Below are positions 41,602 to 50,315 of a stretch of DNA of 64,000 nucleotides, piece by piece (the stretch's first letter is position 1; every line of letters starts with the position of its first letter). The DNA lies in the NCBI GenBank assembly GCA_900545055.1, contig UQXP01000004.1:11023-75022 (forward strand), written 5' to 3'. The notes under the pieces were generated by a model. It was not told the DNA's origin. It ran no database searches and saw nothing but the letters and a program-made list of their open reading frames with translations. The position numbers were made by a program, and so were the translations under genes. This DNA comes from an uncultured Collinsella sp. (GTDB lineage Bacteria > Actinomycetota > Coriobacteriia > Coriobacteriales > Coriobacteriaceae).

Positions 41602-43131
41602 CTAGTCCAGCTTGGTGCCCGGTACTTGCGGTGCCTCTTTAAGCAGCGCTTTGAGTTCATTCAAAATGGAAACGGGCTGTCGGTCGACGGCGTCCAGATG
41701 AAGCGTAGCCACGCGAATGGGCGGCTGGTATTCAAGCGATCCGATGAGCACAGGCGAACCCAGGAACCGCTCGATCTCCTCTGCAATCGCGTTGGTCTCT
41801 TCGGGATCAAGGTCGTCGAAAAGCGCCACGAATGTCGGTCCTGTTGAGCGGAACAGGCGGCCCTTGCCGCGCGAACAATCCATGAGGCAGGCGGCGCTTT
41901 CGGCGAGCACGCGGTCGCCTGCATCGAATCCAAAGCGGGCATTGACCTCGGCGATATCGTCGACCTTAATGGCAATAAAGCCAGCCTCGCGCGGCACGCG
42001 GCGCATCTCTCCGATAGCGTTGACCAGGGCGTGGACATCGCCCAGACCCGTTACCGAGTCGGTCGTATCTGCCAAGCTGCGGTTGATAATCATGCCCACG
42101 TACATGTTAGGCTCGGTATCGGTGCCGTCCAAGCGGTAGCCCGTGCAGTCGCAAAGCGCGTACGCTCCGGTAGCATCCATAACGCGGTACTGCATGTAGT
42201 GGAAGTGCCACGTGCCGTTTATCACCATGTCGAGCTCGGCGCGTACGTTGTCGCGGTCCTCGGGGTGGACGCGAGCAAGCCACATATCGACCGAGTTAAA
42301 AGGGTGCTGGGAGGGCAGGTCAAAATCGCGCACGGCGTTAACCGACCATTGCGATTCGCCCGTATCGAGGTTAAGGATGAACGGATAGCGCGTCTCAGAG
42401 CTCATGGAGATCGCTTGGAACACCCGGTCGTTGCAGGGAAGCTGATCGACGATTGGGTGTTGTGGCACGTCATTGTCTTTCGGTTGCTGCACACGATGCA
42501 TAAGCTTATAGCGATACATTTTGCGATCGGCATCCATCGTCATCTGGCGACGCGTATCGCCTGCAAGCGGGTCGACGTGCGAGCAACCAAAACTAAAACT
42601 GGCGATCATGGACGCCTTGTCACCTGAGCTCGCCTCGATCAGCCCGGCACGTACCTGCTCCAAGCGCTGCTCGAGTTCAGTCTCGTTTGCGGAGAGCGAG
42701 ATAAGCACAAACTCGTCTCCACCGATGCGGAACAGCATCTCATCGTGCTCCATGGTTTCGGAGAGCGTGCGGCAGATGCTCAGAATATAGCGATTGCCTT
42801 CGGCGTGGCCAAACTTATCATTGCAATGCTTGAGATGGTCGATGTCAATATAGGCGCAGGTGAAGGGGTCGCCTTTGCGCCAGAGCTGCTCGACGTGACG
42901 GTCGAGTCCGCCGCGGTTGCCCAAGTTGGTGAGCGGATCGATATAGGCGTTGCACTCAAGCAGCTGGCGCTCTTGTTGCAGGACGGCATGCGTCTTTTGC
43001 AGTTGCTCACCAACGGCGCGTAGCTCAGCAGGCAGCGCGGAAACATCGAGTTCGGCGGTCGAGACACCATTCGCAAGTCGCTGAAGATAGGCAATAATCG
43101 ATTGCTCGCCCAAGCGGTATGACTCGTTCAT
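41602..43131 (-). CDS. GGDEF protein with two GGDEF domains and a PAS-like middle
   Basis: 509 residues, no membrane helix. First GGDEF domain (about 70-220) has DPLTNLGNRGG and an intact RIGGDEFVLIS motif, so a diguanylate cyclase. A PAS-like region (about 250-370) follows, with PFILNLDTGESQWSV and YMQYRVMDATGAY. A second GGDEF-like domain (about 375-500) has FRSTGPTFVALF in place of GGDEF and should be inactive, possibly regulatory. AAGGAGG before ATG 43131. Close relative and neighbour of the EAL protein at 43259. Confidence 0.88.
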   Translation of the reverse strand: MNESYRLGEQSIIAYLQRLANGVSTAELDVSALPAELRAVGEQLQKTHAVLQQERQLLECNAYIDPLTNLGNRGGLDRHVEQLWRKGDPFTCAYIDIDHLKHCNDKFGHAEGNRYILSICRTLSETMEHDEMLFRIGGDEFVLISLSANETELEQRLEQVRAGLIEASSGDKASMIASFSFGCSHVDPLAGDTRRQMTMDADRKMYRYKLMHRVQQPKDNDVPQHPIVDQLPCNDRVFQAISMSSETRYPFILNLDTGESQWSVNAVRDFDLPSQHPFNSVDMWLARVHPEDRDNVRAELDMVINGTWHFHYMQYRVMDATGAYALCDCTGYRLDGTDTEPNMYVGMIINRSLADTTDSVTGLGDVHALVNAIGEMRRVPREAGFIAIKVDDIAEVNARFGFDAGDRVLAESAACLMDCSRGKGRLFRSTGPTFVALFDDLDPEETNAIAEEIERFLGSPVLIGSLEYQPPIRVATLHLDAVDRQPVSILNELKALLKEAPQVPGTKLD

Positions 43132-43169
43132 GATGAATAACCTCCTTGGGCAGAACAACGGTTTGTATC

Positions 43170-43200
43170 ATATCCCCAATTCGGTTTGAATTGGGGATAT
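43170..43200. repeat. 13-bp perfect palindrome between the two GGDEF genes
   Basis: ATATCCCCAATTC and GAATTGGGGATAT with a GGTTT loop. It lies 39 bases upstream of the GGDEF gene and 60 bases after the EAL gene stop, both on the minus strand. There is no T-run, so an operator or mRNA 3' end hairpin are both possible. Confidence 0.6.
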
Positions 43201-43258
43201 AAGTTAGCTAATGGAGACAAATTCCCCCTTCGGCGGTGGCGTTTTTCGCGCGAGCGTA

Positions 43259-45976
43259 TCAGTTGTTATTGCCACCATCGAGCAATGCCTCAAAATCATT
43301 CGCCGGGATGGGGCGGTAGTAGAGGAAGCCCTGAGCGTAGCGGGCGCCCATCTGTCGTAGCATGTTCGCCTGCTCATTTGTCTCGACGCCTTCGACCACG
43401 ACGGGCAGATGGAGCGACTGCGCCATATCGAGCATTGATGTAATGATTTGCGCGCTGCGGCCTTGATCTCCGTCGGCGGGAACAAACGTGCGGTCAAGCT
43501 TGATGACGTCGACGTTGACGTTCTTGAGCATCGCGAGCGTGGACTGGCCGGTGCCAAAGTCGTCCATATAGGTTGAGAAGCCGCGGGTGTGCAGGTCGGC
43601 AGTCAGTTTATCCACGGCCTCGGATTCTCCCGTATAGGCTGTCTCGGTGATCTCGATGCGCATGAGTTCGGGCGGTAGGTTGTATTGGGCGGCAAGTGCT
43701 CCCATATGTTCGGCAACGTCGCAGGCAAGGATATCCACGCGCGACACATTGAGCGAGATCGGAACCACGCGAAGCCCCCGGTCGATGCGCTCGCGCAGCC
43801 ACGAGGCGACGCCCTGCCAAATGTACTTGTCGAGCGTCACTACAAAGCCGCTTTCCTCGAGTGCGGGGATAAACGTTACAGGCGAAATGAGGGAACCGTC
43901 CTTGCCAATCCAGCGCGTGAGCGCCTCGGCGCCAACGATCTCGCCAGTTTCCATGTCGACCTGGGGCTGCAGGTAGTAGGTAATGCGGCCGTTTGAGAAC
44001 GCATACTGGAATTCGGTCAGCGTGCGGTGGAACGCGGTTTCGCGCTCGTACTCCTCGGGGCGGAAAATGGCGACGCGCTCCTTAAAGTCGTTTTTTGCGC
44101 GCCGATTGGTAAACATGGCCTTGGCCTGCGCATCGATGGTGATTTCCTCGTTGGGGTCGATGGGACAAACGCCCATGGACGGCCAAAAACCCACGCCGTC
44201 GTCGTGCCTGGCAACCGCTTCGCGCACGCTGGCATAAATTCGATGAATCGTATCGCGGTCAAAGGGAGCAAGGATGCAAAAGTCGTCCTGGCCCCAGTAG
44301 CCCGCAACGCCCATGCCCACGTTCTCGATATCCTTAAGCACCGTGCCCACATTGGCAAGCACGCGGTCGCCCTCGGTTTGTCCGTACCATTCGTTAAATA
44401 GGCGCATGTGCCCCATGTCGACGGTGGCAATGCACCATGCGCCGCCCTGTGCCGTCGCGAGAAAGGCATTGGCACGTCTCATAAACTCGCTGGGGCGGTA
44501 GAGGCCGGTGAGCGGGTCGATGCGCTCGGCGATTGCGCCTTTGCGCTCGATTTCGGGAATGGAGAGACTGTTGTTGTGGAACGGTCCGTTTATGGCGCGA
44601 ATGCGGCGGTCGAGTTCGCCCAAAACAGCCGGCGCCTGGTTAATAAGGCGCTCGTAGTAGACAGGCACGACCAGACATGTGGGGGTGATGACGTCGCCGG
44701 CAATCTGGATGGGTTTTGAGACAAGATGTTCCAAATCCCGAACGAGGTGATCAAAGGCATTGCGGTCAAAACTATCGGTAAGTACAACGAACTGCGCGCT
44801 GCGCGAGCGAAACACACGGCTTCTGCCGCGGGTGAGCGAGAGCATGCGGCCGGCATACTCGGAAAGCATGGCATCGACGGCGTCGGCCCCATAGCGTTCG
44901 TTGAGCTGCGTCGTACCGCGAACACGCACGGCGATAAGGCCCGTCCCGCGGTTATCGCGGCGGCAAGCATCAATGGCGCTGATCAACATGCGCTGGGTTC
45001 CAAGCCCTGTTGCGGGGTCGATCGTCTCGACAAGAGCGTGATTGACGAGTTCGCCAACGTAGAGCGAAGGCGTGCCTCCGTTTCCGTCGATGCGATAGCC
45101 TCGGACGCGACAAAGCACGTAATCGCCGTCGGCGTTGCGCACTCGATACTGCATGACGCGATAGTGCTTGGAGCCGTCAAAGATCTTGCTGATATCTTCG
45201 TTGTATGCCTTCAGGTCGTCGGGGTGTACGCGCGTTTTCCAGTATTCGCGGCAGTCATCGATGCGCTCCGAGGGAAGCCCAAGATCGCGCGGCGCTCCTT
45301 GCGACCAAAGGGTGCGGTTCTTATCGAGGTTCTCGATAAAGAAATATCGTCCCTCGTCTAACATCGAAAAGGCGTCGAAGACACGGTTGTCGACTTCAAA
45401 ATCGTTTGCATTAACTTGCTTGATATTGCGACGATCCAGGTGTACGGCATGGCGCAGCTTGTAGTCGTACATGCGGTGGTCGGCATCGAGTGCCATACGA
45501 TTGGACGTTTCGCCCAGTTTTGGGTCGGCATGCGATACGCCATAGCTAAACGTGTGAGGCATCTCGGCGTCGTTGTTTTTGAGCAGCACCGAGCGGCAAT
45601 GCTCAAGGCGCTCGGCAAGGTCGCCTTCGGTCGCGACGGTGGACAAGATTGCGAACTCGTCGCCACCCAGGCGAAACACAGCTTCGTCAACTTTGATATA
45701 GAGCTTAAGGTACAGGCTCACCTGCATAATATAGCGGTTGCCCTCATCGTGACCGAAGGCGTCGTTGCAGTGCTTGAGGTTATCGATATCGATAAACGCC
45801 ATGGTGACCGGTACGCCCTGCTCCCAGAGTTCTTCCAACGAGCGGGTATAGCCGCCACGGTTGCCAAGGCCGGTAAGTTGGTCGGTAAAGGCTATTCTTA
45901 CCAGGTCTTCCGGACACTCGAACAGGTCTTGAATGGTCTTTTCGAGCGTCTCGGTATAGGTGTTGGCTGTGTCCAT
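43259..45976 (-). CDS. GGDEF-PAS-GGDEF-GGDEF-EAL cyclic-di-GMP protein
   Basis: 905 residues. The first GGDEF domain (about 30-180) has LGGDEFAIL intact. A PAS-like region (about 200-310) and a second GGDEF-like domain with FRSRSAQFVVL (motif lost) follow, then a third (about 490-620) with YWGQDDFCIL (also altered). The C-terminal EAL domain (about 640-890) has AEALTRW (Glu-Ala-Leu), MRIEITETAY, MDDFGTG and IKLDRTFV, so an active phosphodiesterase is likely. With the neighbouring cyclase it forms a c-di-GMP make/break pair. The ribosome site at 45976 is weak. Confidence 0.88.
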   Translation of the reverse strand: MDTANTYTETLEKTIQDLFECPEDLVRIAFTDQLTGLGNRGGYTRSLEELWEQGVPVTMAFIDIDNLKHCNDAFGHDEGNRYIMQVSLYLKLYIKVDEAVFRLGGDEFAILSTVATEGDLAERLEHCRSVLLKNNDAEMPHTFSYGVSHADPKLGETSNRMALDADHRMYDYKLRHAVHLDRRNIKQVNANDFEVDNRVFDAFSMLDEGRYFFIENLDKNRTLWSQGAPRDLGLPSERIDDCREYWKTRVHPDDLKAYNEDISKIFDGSKHYRVMQYRVRNADGDYVLCRVRGYRIDGNGGTPSLYVGELVNHALVETIDPATGLGTQRMLISAIDACRRDNRGTGLIAVRVRGTTQLNERYGADAVDAMLSEYAGRMLSLTRGRSRVFRSRSAQFVVLTDSFDRNAFDHLVRDLEHLVSKPIQIAGDVITPTCLVVPVYYERLINQAPAVLGELDRRIRAINGPFHNNSLSIPEIERKGAIAERIDPLTGLYRPSEFMRRANAFLATAQGGAWCIATVDMGHMRLFNEWYGQTEGDRVLANVGTVLKDIENVGMGVAGYWGQDDFCILAPFDRDTIHRIYASVREAVARHDDGVGFWPSMGVCPIDPNEEITIDAQAKAMFTNRRAKNDFKERVAIFRPEEYERETAFHRTLTEFQYAFSNGRITYYLQPQVDMETGEIVGAEALTRWIGKDGSLISPVTFIPALEESGFVVTLDKYIWQGVASWLRERIDRGLRVVPISLNVSRVDILACDVAEHMGALAAQYNLPPELMRIEITETAYTGESEAVDKLTADLHTRGFSTYMDDFGTGQSTLAMLKNVNVDVIKLDRTFVPADGDQGRSAQIITSMLDMAQSLHLPVVVEGVETNEQANMLRQMGARYAQGFLYYRPIPANDFEALLDGGNNN

Positions 45977-46293
45977 ATGTGAGTGGCTTTCTGGGGTCGA
46001 GATGGCTTGCGTCGGATGGTCTTATTGTTAATGGGACCTTCTGCGGTCTATGGACGCGTGAACTTTCGTCCCCGCCTTGTTTTGTCGATAGGCTGGATTG
46101 TTGTCTACTGTTTGGTGTTGTTGCCTAATGATGCGAACATCATTATAGGGGCGTGTTTGTATAAACATGGTCAGTCGGTAAAAAATAATCGTCGAGTGGC
46201 AGTGTTTAGTTTGCATTGGCAAATGTGACCGAGACGGTATATGTTGACGGGTATACTTGTTCCGTTCAAAAGCATGAGGACGGGGATGGTTGC
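45977..46293. other. 317-base divergent gap, no gene seen
   Basis: Between the divergent EAL and patatin genes. It has AT-rich tracts, TATACT at 46252 as a possible -10, and a TTG-led open extension (from 46216) of the patatin frame which I do not take as the start. No c-di-GMP riboswitch was recognised. Confidence 0.4.
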
Positions 46294-47163
46294 ATGGCAC
46301 TGCCAAAGACGGCGCATACGGTGGGTCTGGCGCTCGAGGGCGGTGGCTACCGGGGCATGTATACGGCAGGCGTGCTCGACGTTTGGATGGAACATGGCCT
46401 GACCTGCGATCATATGGTGGGCGTCTCGGCAGGCGCCGCGTTTGGCTACAACTTTAAGTCGCGCCAGATTGGTCGCGCCATTCGTTACAACAAGGCCTAT
46501 TGTGCCGACAAGCGTTATGCGAGTGTGATGAGCTGGCTGCACACCGGTGACATGTTCAATGCCGAGTTTGCCTATCACGAGGTGCCTATCGAGCGTGACC
46601 CCATCGACTTGGATGCCTACCGCGCCTGCCCCATGAGGTTTACGTGCGTATGCACCGATATCGAGACAGGCGAGGCCGTCTACCATGACCTGCCCTATGG
46701 CGACGAGCGCGATATCGAGTGGATTCGTGCTTCGTCGGCGATTCCCGTGGCGACGCGTCCTGTTCGGATTGATGGGCATCGGTATTTGGATGGCGGCGTT
46801 GCGGACTCTATTCCCAGCGCCTGGCTGTTTGCTCAGGGTTACGACCGCAATGTGGTGGTGCTGACGCAGCCGGCGGGTTTTGTAAAAGAGGCTAATAGCC
46901 TGATGCCCATGCTGCGTCGTGTGTATCGTCACTACCCGGAGTTTGTTACAGCGCTTGAGCATCGGCATGAGGTGTATAACGCCACGCTCGATGACCTGGC
47001 GCGTCGCGAGGCCGCTGGCGAGATCTTTGTGGTGCGGCCGAGTGAATCGGTGAAAGTGCCGTCGCTGTGCCGCGAGCCTGAAGAGCTCGAGCGCATCTAC
47101 CAGGTCGGTCGCCGCGATGCGGAGGCGACTTTGCCGGCGTTGGAGGCCTACCTAGCGGGGTAG
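46294..47163 (+). CDS. Patatin-like phospholipase
   Basis: 289 residues. GGGYRGMYTAG is the oxyanion-hole loop, GVSAGAAFG has the nucleophile Ser (about residue 53), and DGGVADS carries the catalytic Asp (about 170). Family members hydrolyse phospholipids or neutral lipids. ATG 46294 has GGGGATGG upstream; the TTG at 46216 would add 26 residues without family similarity. Cytoplasmic; no signal peptide. Confidence 0.9.
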   Translation: MALPKTAHTVGLALEGGGYRGMYTAGVLDVWMEHGLTCDHMVGVSAGAAFGYNFKSRQIGRAIRYNKAYCADKRYASVMSWLHTGDMFNAEFAYHEVPIERDPIDLDAYRACPMRFTCVCTDIETGEAVYHDLPYGDERDIEWIRASSAIPVATRPVRIDGHRYLDGGVADSIPSAWLFAQGYDRNVVVLTQPAGFVKEANSLMPMLRRVYRHYPEFVTALEHRHEVYNATLDDLARREAAGEIFVVRPSESVKVPSLCREPEELERIYQVGRRDAEATLPALEAYLAG

Positions 47164-47174
47164 GGGTTGCATAC

Positions 47175-47220
47175 GGAAAGCGCATCCCGGAATGGAGGTC
47201 CAAACTGGGATGCGCTTTCC
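47175..47220. terminator. Hairpin between convergent patatin and thiE genes
   Basis: GGAAAGCGCATCCC pairs perfectly with GGGATGCGCTTTCC across an 18-base loop; T-runs are poor, so termination strength is unclear. Confidence 0.6.
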
Positions 47221-47264
47221 GCTCTAGAAGATATGAGACTGTGGATCAGCTGCTCGGCTTATGC

Positions 47265-47960
47265 CTATGCCTGCTGCCAGGTGTCGACGAGCTCCTTGGC
47301 TGCGGCGTGGGGGTCGTCGGCGCTGCAGACGGCGCTCACCACAAAGAAGCCGTCGACGCCGGTGGCCTTGAGCTGCGGCAGGTCGGCCGTCTTGACGCCG
47401 CCGCCCACCACGATGGGCACGGGGCTTGCCGCGTGGAGTGCGGCCAGGTCCTCAAAGCTTTTGGTGATGATGGAGCCGTCGGCCGCGCGTCCGCAATCGC
47501 GCTTGGTCTTGGTCTCGTGGAGCGGGCCGATGCCCAGGTAGTCGACCAGACTCATGTCGGCGGTCTTGACGTATTCGAGCATCTCCTCGCAGCGGGCCGA
47601 AAGGCCCACGATGGCATCGGGGCCCAAAAGTTTGCGGCAGACCTCGACGGGAATATCGCTCTGGCCCACGTGCACGCCATCGACAGCAATACCCTGCTCG
47701 CGCGCGGCGAGTACGCAGTCCAGGCGGTCGTCGATTAACAGGGCGACCTGACCGGTCTTGCCGGCCTGTGCGATTGCCTGCGCGGCGTCGCCGGTCAGTG
47801 CGATGATCTCGCGGGCGCTTGCCACCTTGGAGCGCACCTGGATGCAGGTAAAGCCGGCATCGAGCGCCTGGGCCACCACATCGCCCACGGGACGTCCCAG
47901 CGTGTTTTCGGGGCCGAGTACGAGATAGGCCGAGATATCAAGGTTGTCGCGGATGCTCAT
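47265..47960 (-). CDS. thiE: Thiamine-phosphate synthase
   Basis: 231 residues, TIM barrel. IQVRSKVASAREI (pyrophosphate/HMP binding), DGVHVGQSDIP, and the phosphate-binding VVGGGVKTADLPQL near the C-terminus are ThiE motifs. It joins HMP-PP and thiazole phosphate to give thiamine phosphate. Its start overlaps the upstream gene by four bases, with CAGGAGG before it. Last gene of the TPP-regulated operon. Confidence 0.95.
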   Translation of the reverse strand: MSIRDNLDISAYLVLGPENTLGRPVGDVVAQALDAGFTCIQVRSKVASAREIIALTGDAAQAIAQAGKTGQVALLIDDRLDCVLAAREQGIAVDGVHVGQSDIPVEVCRKLLGPDAIVGLSARCEEMLEYVKTADMSLVDYLGIGPLHETKTKRDCGRAADGSIITKSFEDLAALHAASPVPIVVGGGVKTADLPQLKATGVDGFFVVSAVCSADDPHAAAKELVDTWQQA

Positions 47961-48298
47961 CGTGCTTCCTCCTGCTTTTTGATCTGTGCTTCCATGCGCT
48001 CGAGTTTGCCGGTCATGGTGTCGGTAAATCCGGGTCGAATATCGGCCTTGAGCACGACTTCGGTGCGGATGCCCTTGCTCGCCAACACAAAGGTTGCGTC
48101 GCGCACGACCTGCATGACCTCGTCCCAGTCGCCCTCGATTTCGGTGAACATCGAGGTGGTGCGGTTGGGAAGGCCGCTCTCGCGAATGACGCGCACGACC
48201 TCGGCGACCTCGGCGGAGAGTTCATCGCCGGTGCCGCACGGGGCGATGGCCACGGCGACGAGCGTGTTCATGCCGGTATTGGTTGCGGGCTCGGACAT
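47957..48298 (-). CDS. MTH1187/YkoF-type thiamine-binding protein
   Basis: 113 residues. VAVAIAPCGTGDELSAEVAEVVRVIRESGL, TSMFTEIEGDWDEVMQVVRDAT, and VLKADIRPGF fit the MTH1187 (DUF77) family, small ferredoxin-fold proteins that bind thiamine or HMP. It lies between thiM and thiE in a TPP-controlled operon, which supports that role. AGGAGG before the ATG. Confidence 0.85.
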   Translation of the reverse strand: MSEPATNTGMNTLVAVAIAPCGTGDELSAEVAEVVRVIRESGLPNRTTSMFTEIEGDWDEVMQVVRDATFVLASKGIRTEVVLKADIRPGFTDTMTGKLERMEAQIKKQEEAR

Positions 48299-48301
48299 GG
48301 C

Positions 48302-49141
48302 TTATGCCTCCTCGAGCTCGAGCTGGTTGTTGGCGATGTCTTGGGCGGTCGCGCGGTAGAGCTCGTCGATAAAGGCCACCTTAAAGCTTGCCGGGGCATC
48401 GGCGACAGCGGCGGCACGCGTGCCGGCAACGTTGTAGACCGCGGTGCCGCAGACGGCTGCCGTAAACGGATCGGTGACGCAGGCGTACACGGCCAGCACG
48501 CCGCCCTGCGAGCAGCCGCAGCCGGTGATCTTTGACATGAGCGGGCTGCCGCCGTGGGACTTGGCCACCGTCGTGCCGTCGGTGATCAGGTCGACTTCGC
48601 CCGAGACCACTACGGCGCCGCCGGTGTAACGGGCGAGCGCCACGGCGGCATCGCGGGCGGCGTCGACCGTGTCGGTGGTATCGACACCGCGCACGCGGCT
48701 CAGATCAGCCGCCTCGCCCTCAAGACCCCACAGGCCGGCGAGCGCGATGATCTCGGAGGCGTTGCCGCGCACGATGGCGGGCTTGTACTGCTTGAGCTCG
48801 TTTACCAGCTGGGTGCGCAGGCTGCCGATGCCCAGGCCCACCGGATCGAGCACCCAGGGCTTGCCGGCGTCGTGTGCCGCCTTGGCCGCGCGGGGAATCG
48901 TCTGCTCGTAGATGGGGAAGAGCGTGCCCATGTTGAGATAGATGGCGCCGCCGCCGGCAACGAGCGCCTCGCCCTCGTCGGGCAGATAGACCATGGCGGC
49001 CGAACCGCCCACGGCGAGCTGCGCGTTGGCGACAAAGTCAATCGTCACCGTGTTGGTGATGGAGCCGGCCATTGGATTGGTGGCGCGAATCTCATCCACG
49101 GCCTTGATCACATTTTGCTTAAGCTGTTCCGAATCAATCAC
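48302..49141 (-). CDS. thiM: Hydroxyethylthiazole kinase
   Basis: 279 residues, ribokinase-like fold. NPMAGSITNTVTIDFVANAQLAVGGSAAMVY is the substrate-binding start; VLDPVGLGIGSLRT and SKITGCGCSQGG (the GC(G)C catalytic loop) follow. It phosphorylates thiazole alcohol for thiamine salvage. The start is GTG at 49141, with AAGGAGG nine bases upstream; the open frame upstream runs into the riboswitch. No thiC, thiD or thiG is here, so this operon is for salvage rather than full synthesis. Confidence 0.95.
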   Translation of the reverse strand: MIDSEQLKQNVIKAVDEIRATNPMAGSITNTVTIDFVANAQLAVGGSAAMVYLPDEGEALVAGGGAIYLNMGTLFPIYEQTIPRAAKAAHDAGKPWVLDPVGLGIGSLRTQLVNELKQYKPAIVRGNASEIIALAGLWGLEGEAADLSRVRGVDTTDTVDAARDAAVALARYTGGAVVVSGEVDLITDGTTVAKSHGGSPLMSKITGCGCSQGGVLAVYACVTDPFTAAVCGTAVYNVAGTRAAAVADAPASFKVAFIDELYRATAQDIANNQLELEEA

Positions 49142-49167
49142 TGCACATGCCTCCTTGGCATAGAAAA

Positions 49168-49193
49168 GGGGCGCTGTGCATAGACAGCGCCCC
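49168..49193 (-). terminator. Riboswitch-controlled terminator
   Basis: On the minus strand GGGGCGCTGT pairs with ACAGCGCCCC and is followed by TTTTCTA. It lies between the TPP aptamer and the thiM ribosome site, fitting transcription attenuation. Confidence 0.85.
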
Positions 49194-49202
49194 TGCAAAG
49201 GC

Positions 49203-49300
49203 GGCATGCTCCCTACGCCAGCATTAACTGACAGGTTCAAAGGATTGGGCCCTATGCCCTCTCAGCCTTGTGGTTTGCACCGCCGGCACTCCCGCATCGA
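49203..49300 (-). ncRNA. TPP riboswitch (THI element)
   Basis: On the minus strand the aptamer has GGCTGAGAGGG, then CCTTTGAACCTG, TTAATGCTGGCGTAGGGA in the order and spacing of the THI element, closed by GGGAGTGCC/GGCGG-type pairing at the ends. TAGTAT at 49315-49320 (minus strand) is a likely -10. TPP binding would favour the downstream terminator and shut off thiM. Confidence 0.93.
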
Positions 49301-49324
49301 ATCTGTTGTTCCCTATACTAACGC

Positions 49325-49359
49325 ACCTGCCAAAAAGGGACAGGTTTATTTTGGCAGGT
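49325..49359. repeat. AAAGGGACAGGTTTA repeat, copy 2
   Basis: Arms ACCTGCCAAAA and TTTTGGCAGGT with the same AGGGACAGGTTTA centre as 28616-28650. It lies between the thiM leader and the HAD gene promoter. Confidence 0.8.
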
Positions 49360-49362
49360 CGT

Positions 49363-49368
49363 TACAAT
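49363..49368 (+). promoter_or_regulatory. Probable -10 element of the HAD gene
   Basis: TACAAT directly after the repeat, 29 bases before the ATG. Confidence 0.4.
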
Positions 49369-49396
49369 AGGTAGGACCGATACGAATGGGGACCTC

Positions 49397-50305
49397 ATGA
49401 TCAAACTTGTGCTGACCGATATGGACGATACGCTGATTCCGGCCGGGCATGACGGCGCCAGCGACTACGCCATTGAGGGCATTCATGCCATGCAGGCGGC
49501 GGGTCTGCACTTTGGCCCGGTTTCGGGTCGCCAGCCGTCCGCGATGGGCTGGATGTTCAAAAATCGTTCCGAGTGTTTTTCGACTGGCGCGTTCTGTAAC
49601 GGCCAGGTGATGTTTGTCGGCGGCGAAGTAGTCGCCTCGCACGCAATCGACAACGATGCTCTGATGCGTTTGGCCGACTATCTGGAGCAAGAGACCGACG
49701 ATACATTTCTAAAAGTCTATAGCCTGGGCGATGACTTTTGGGGCAACGATGCCTATTGCGTGACGAGTGATCCCGAGCGCGTTCGTCACGCCATGGAGTC
49801 GGGCGGCAACGCATGGCTCAAAGGCGAAGAGGCCCCGTGCCGTCCCGTCGTTGATGAGGTGCCGGTGTTCAAGGCGAATATCTGGAGTGCCCGTTCGCGT
49901 GAGGCGCTCGCGGAGCTACGCGAGCGCGTTGCCGTTGAGGTGCCGGAACTCTCGCTTGTGTTTCCCAACAACCGCGTGCGCCTGTTCGACATTCTTCCAG
50001 CAGGTTGGGACAAAGGCTGCGCTGCGCTGGAGCTGGCGCGCGCTTTGGGCCTGACGCCCGATGAGGTGGCCGTATTTGGCGATTCCGATAACGATCTGCC
50101 CATGATCGATGCCGTTCCCAACTCCGTTGCAGTCGCCAATGCCAACGAGGCTGTCACGGCTGCCGCGCGCTGGCATATCGGCGCTGCGGCAGACGATGCG
50201 GTTGCCGGGGCTCTGCATCAGATTGCCGCCTGCGCCGCGACGGGGGAGATGCCGCCGTTTATGCGTCAGATGAGCACGACGGGTTTCGACGTCACGAACG
50301 TCTAG
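49397..50305 (+). CDS. HAD-superfamily hydrolase (Cof type)
   Basis: 302 residues. LVLTDMDDTLIP holds the nucleophile Asp (motif I), GPVSGRQP is motif II region, and VAVFGDSDNDLPMI is motif IV. A cap domain of the Cof (C2) type lies between. Likely a sugar-phosphate phosphatase; substrate unknown. The LysR gene starts eleven bases downstream. Confidence 0.9.
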   Translation: MIKLVLTDMDDTLIPAGHDGASDYAIEGIHAMQAAGLHFGPVSGRQPSAMGWMFKNRSECFSTGAFCNGQVMFVGGEVVASHAIDNDALMRLADYLEQETDDTFLKVYSLGDDFWGNDAYCVTSDPERVRHAMESGGNAWLKGEEAPCRPVVDEVPVFKANIWSARSREALAELRERVAVEVPELSLVFPNNRVRLFDILPAGWDKGCAALELARALGLTPDEVAVFGDSDNDLPMIDAVPNSVAVANANEAVTAAARWHIGAAADDAVAGALHQIAACAATGEMPPFMRQMSTTGFDVTNV

Positions 50306-50315
50306 GGAGAAAGCC

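Noticed and set aside
45977..46293. c-di-GMP riboswitch near the GGDEF/EAL genes
   Set aside because: The conserved GEMM core was not found on either strand.
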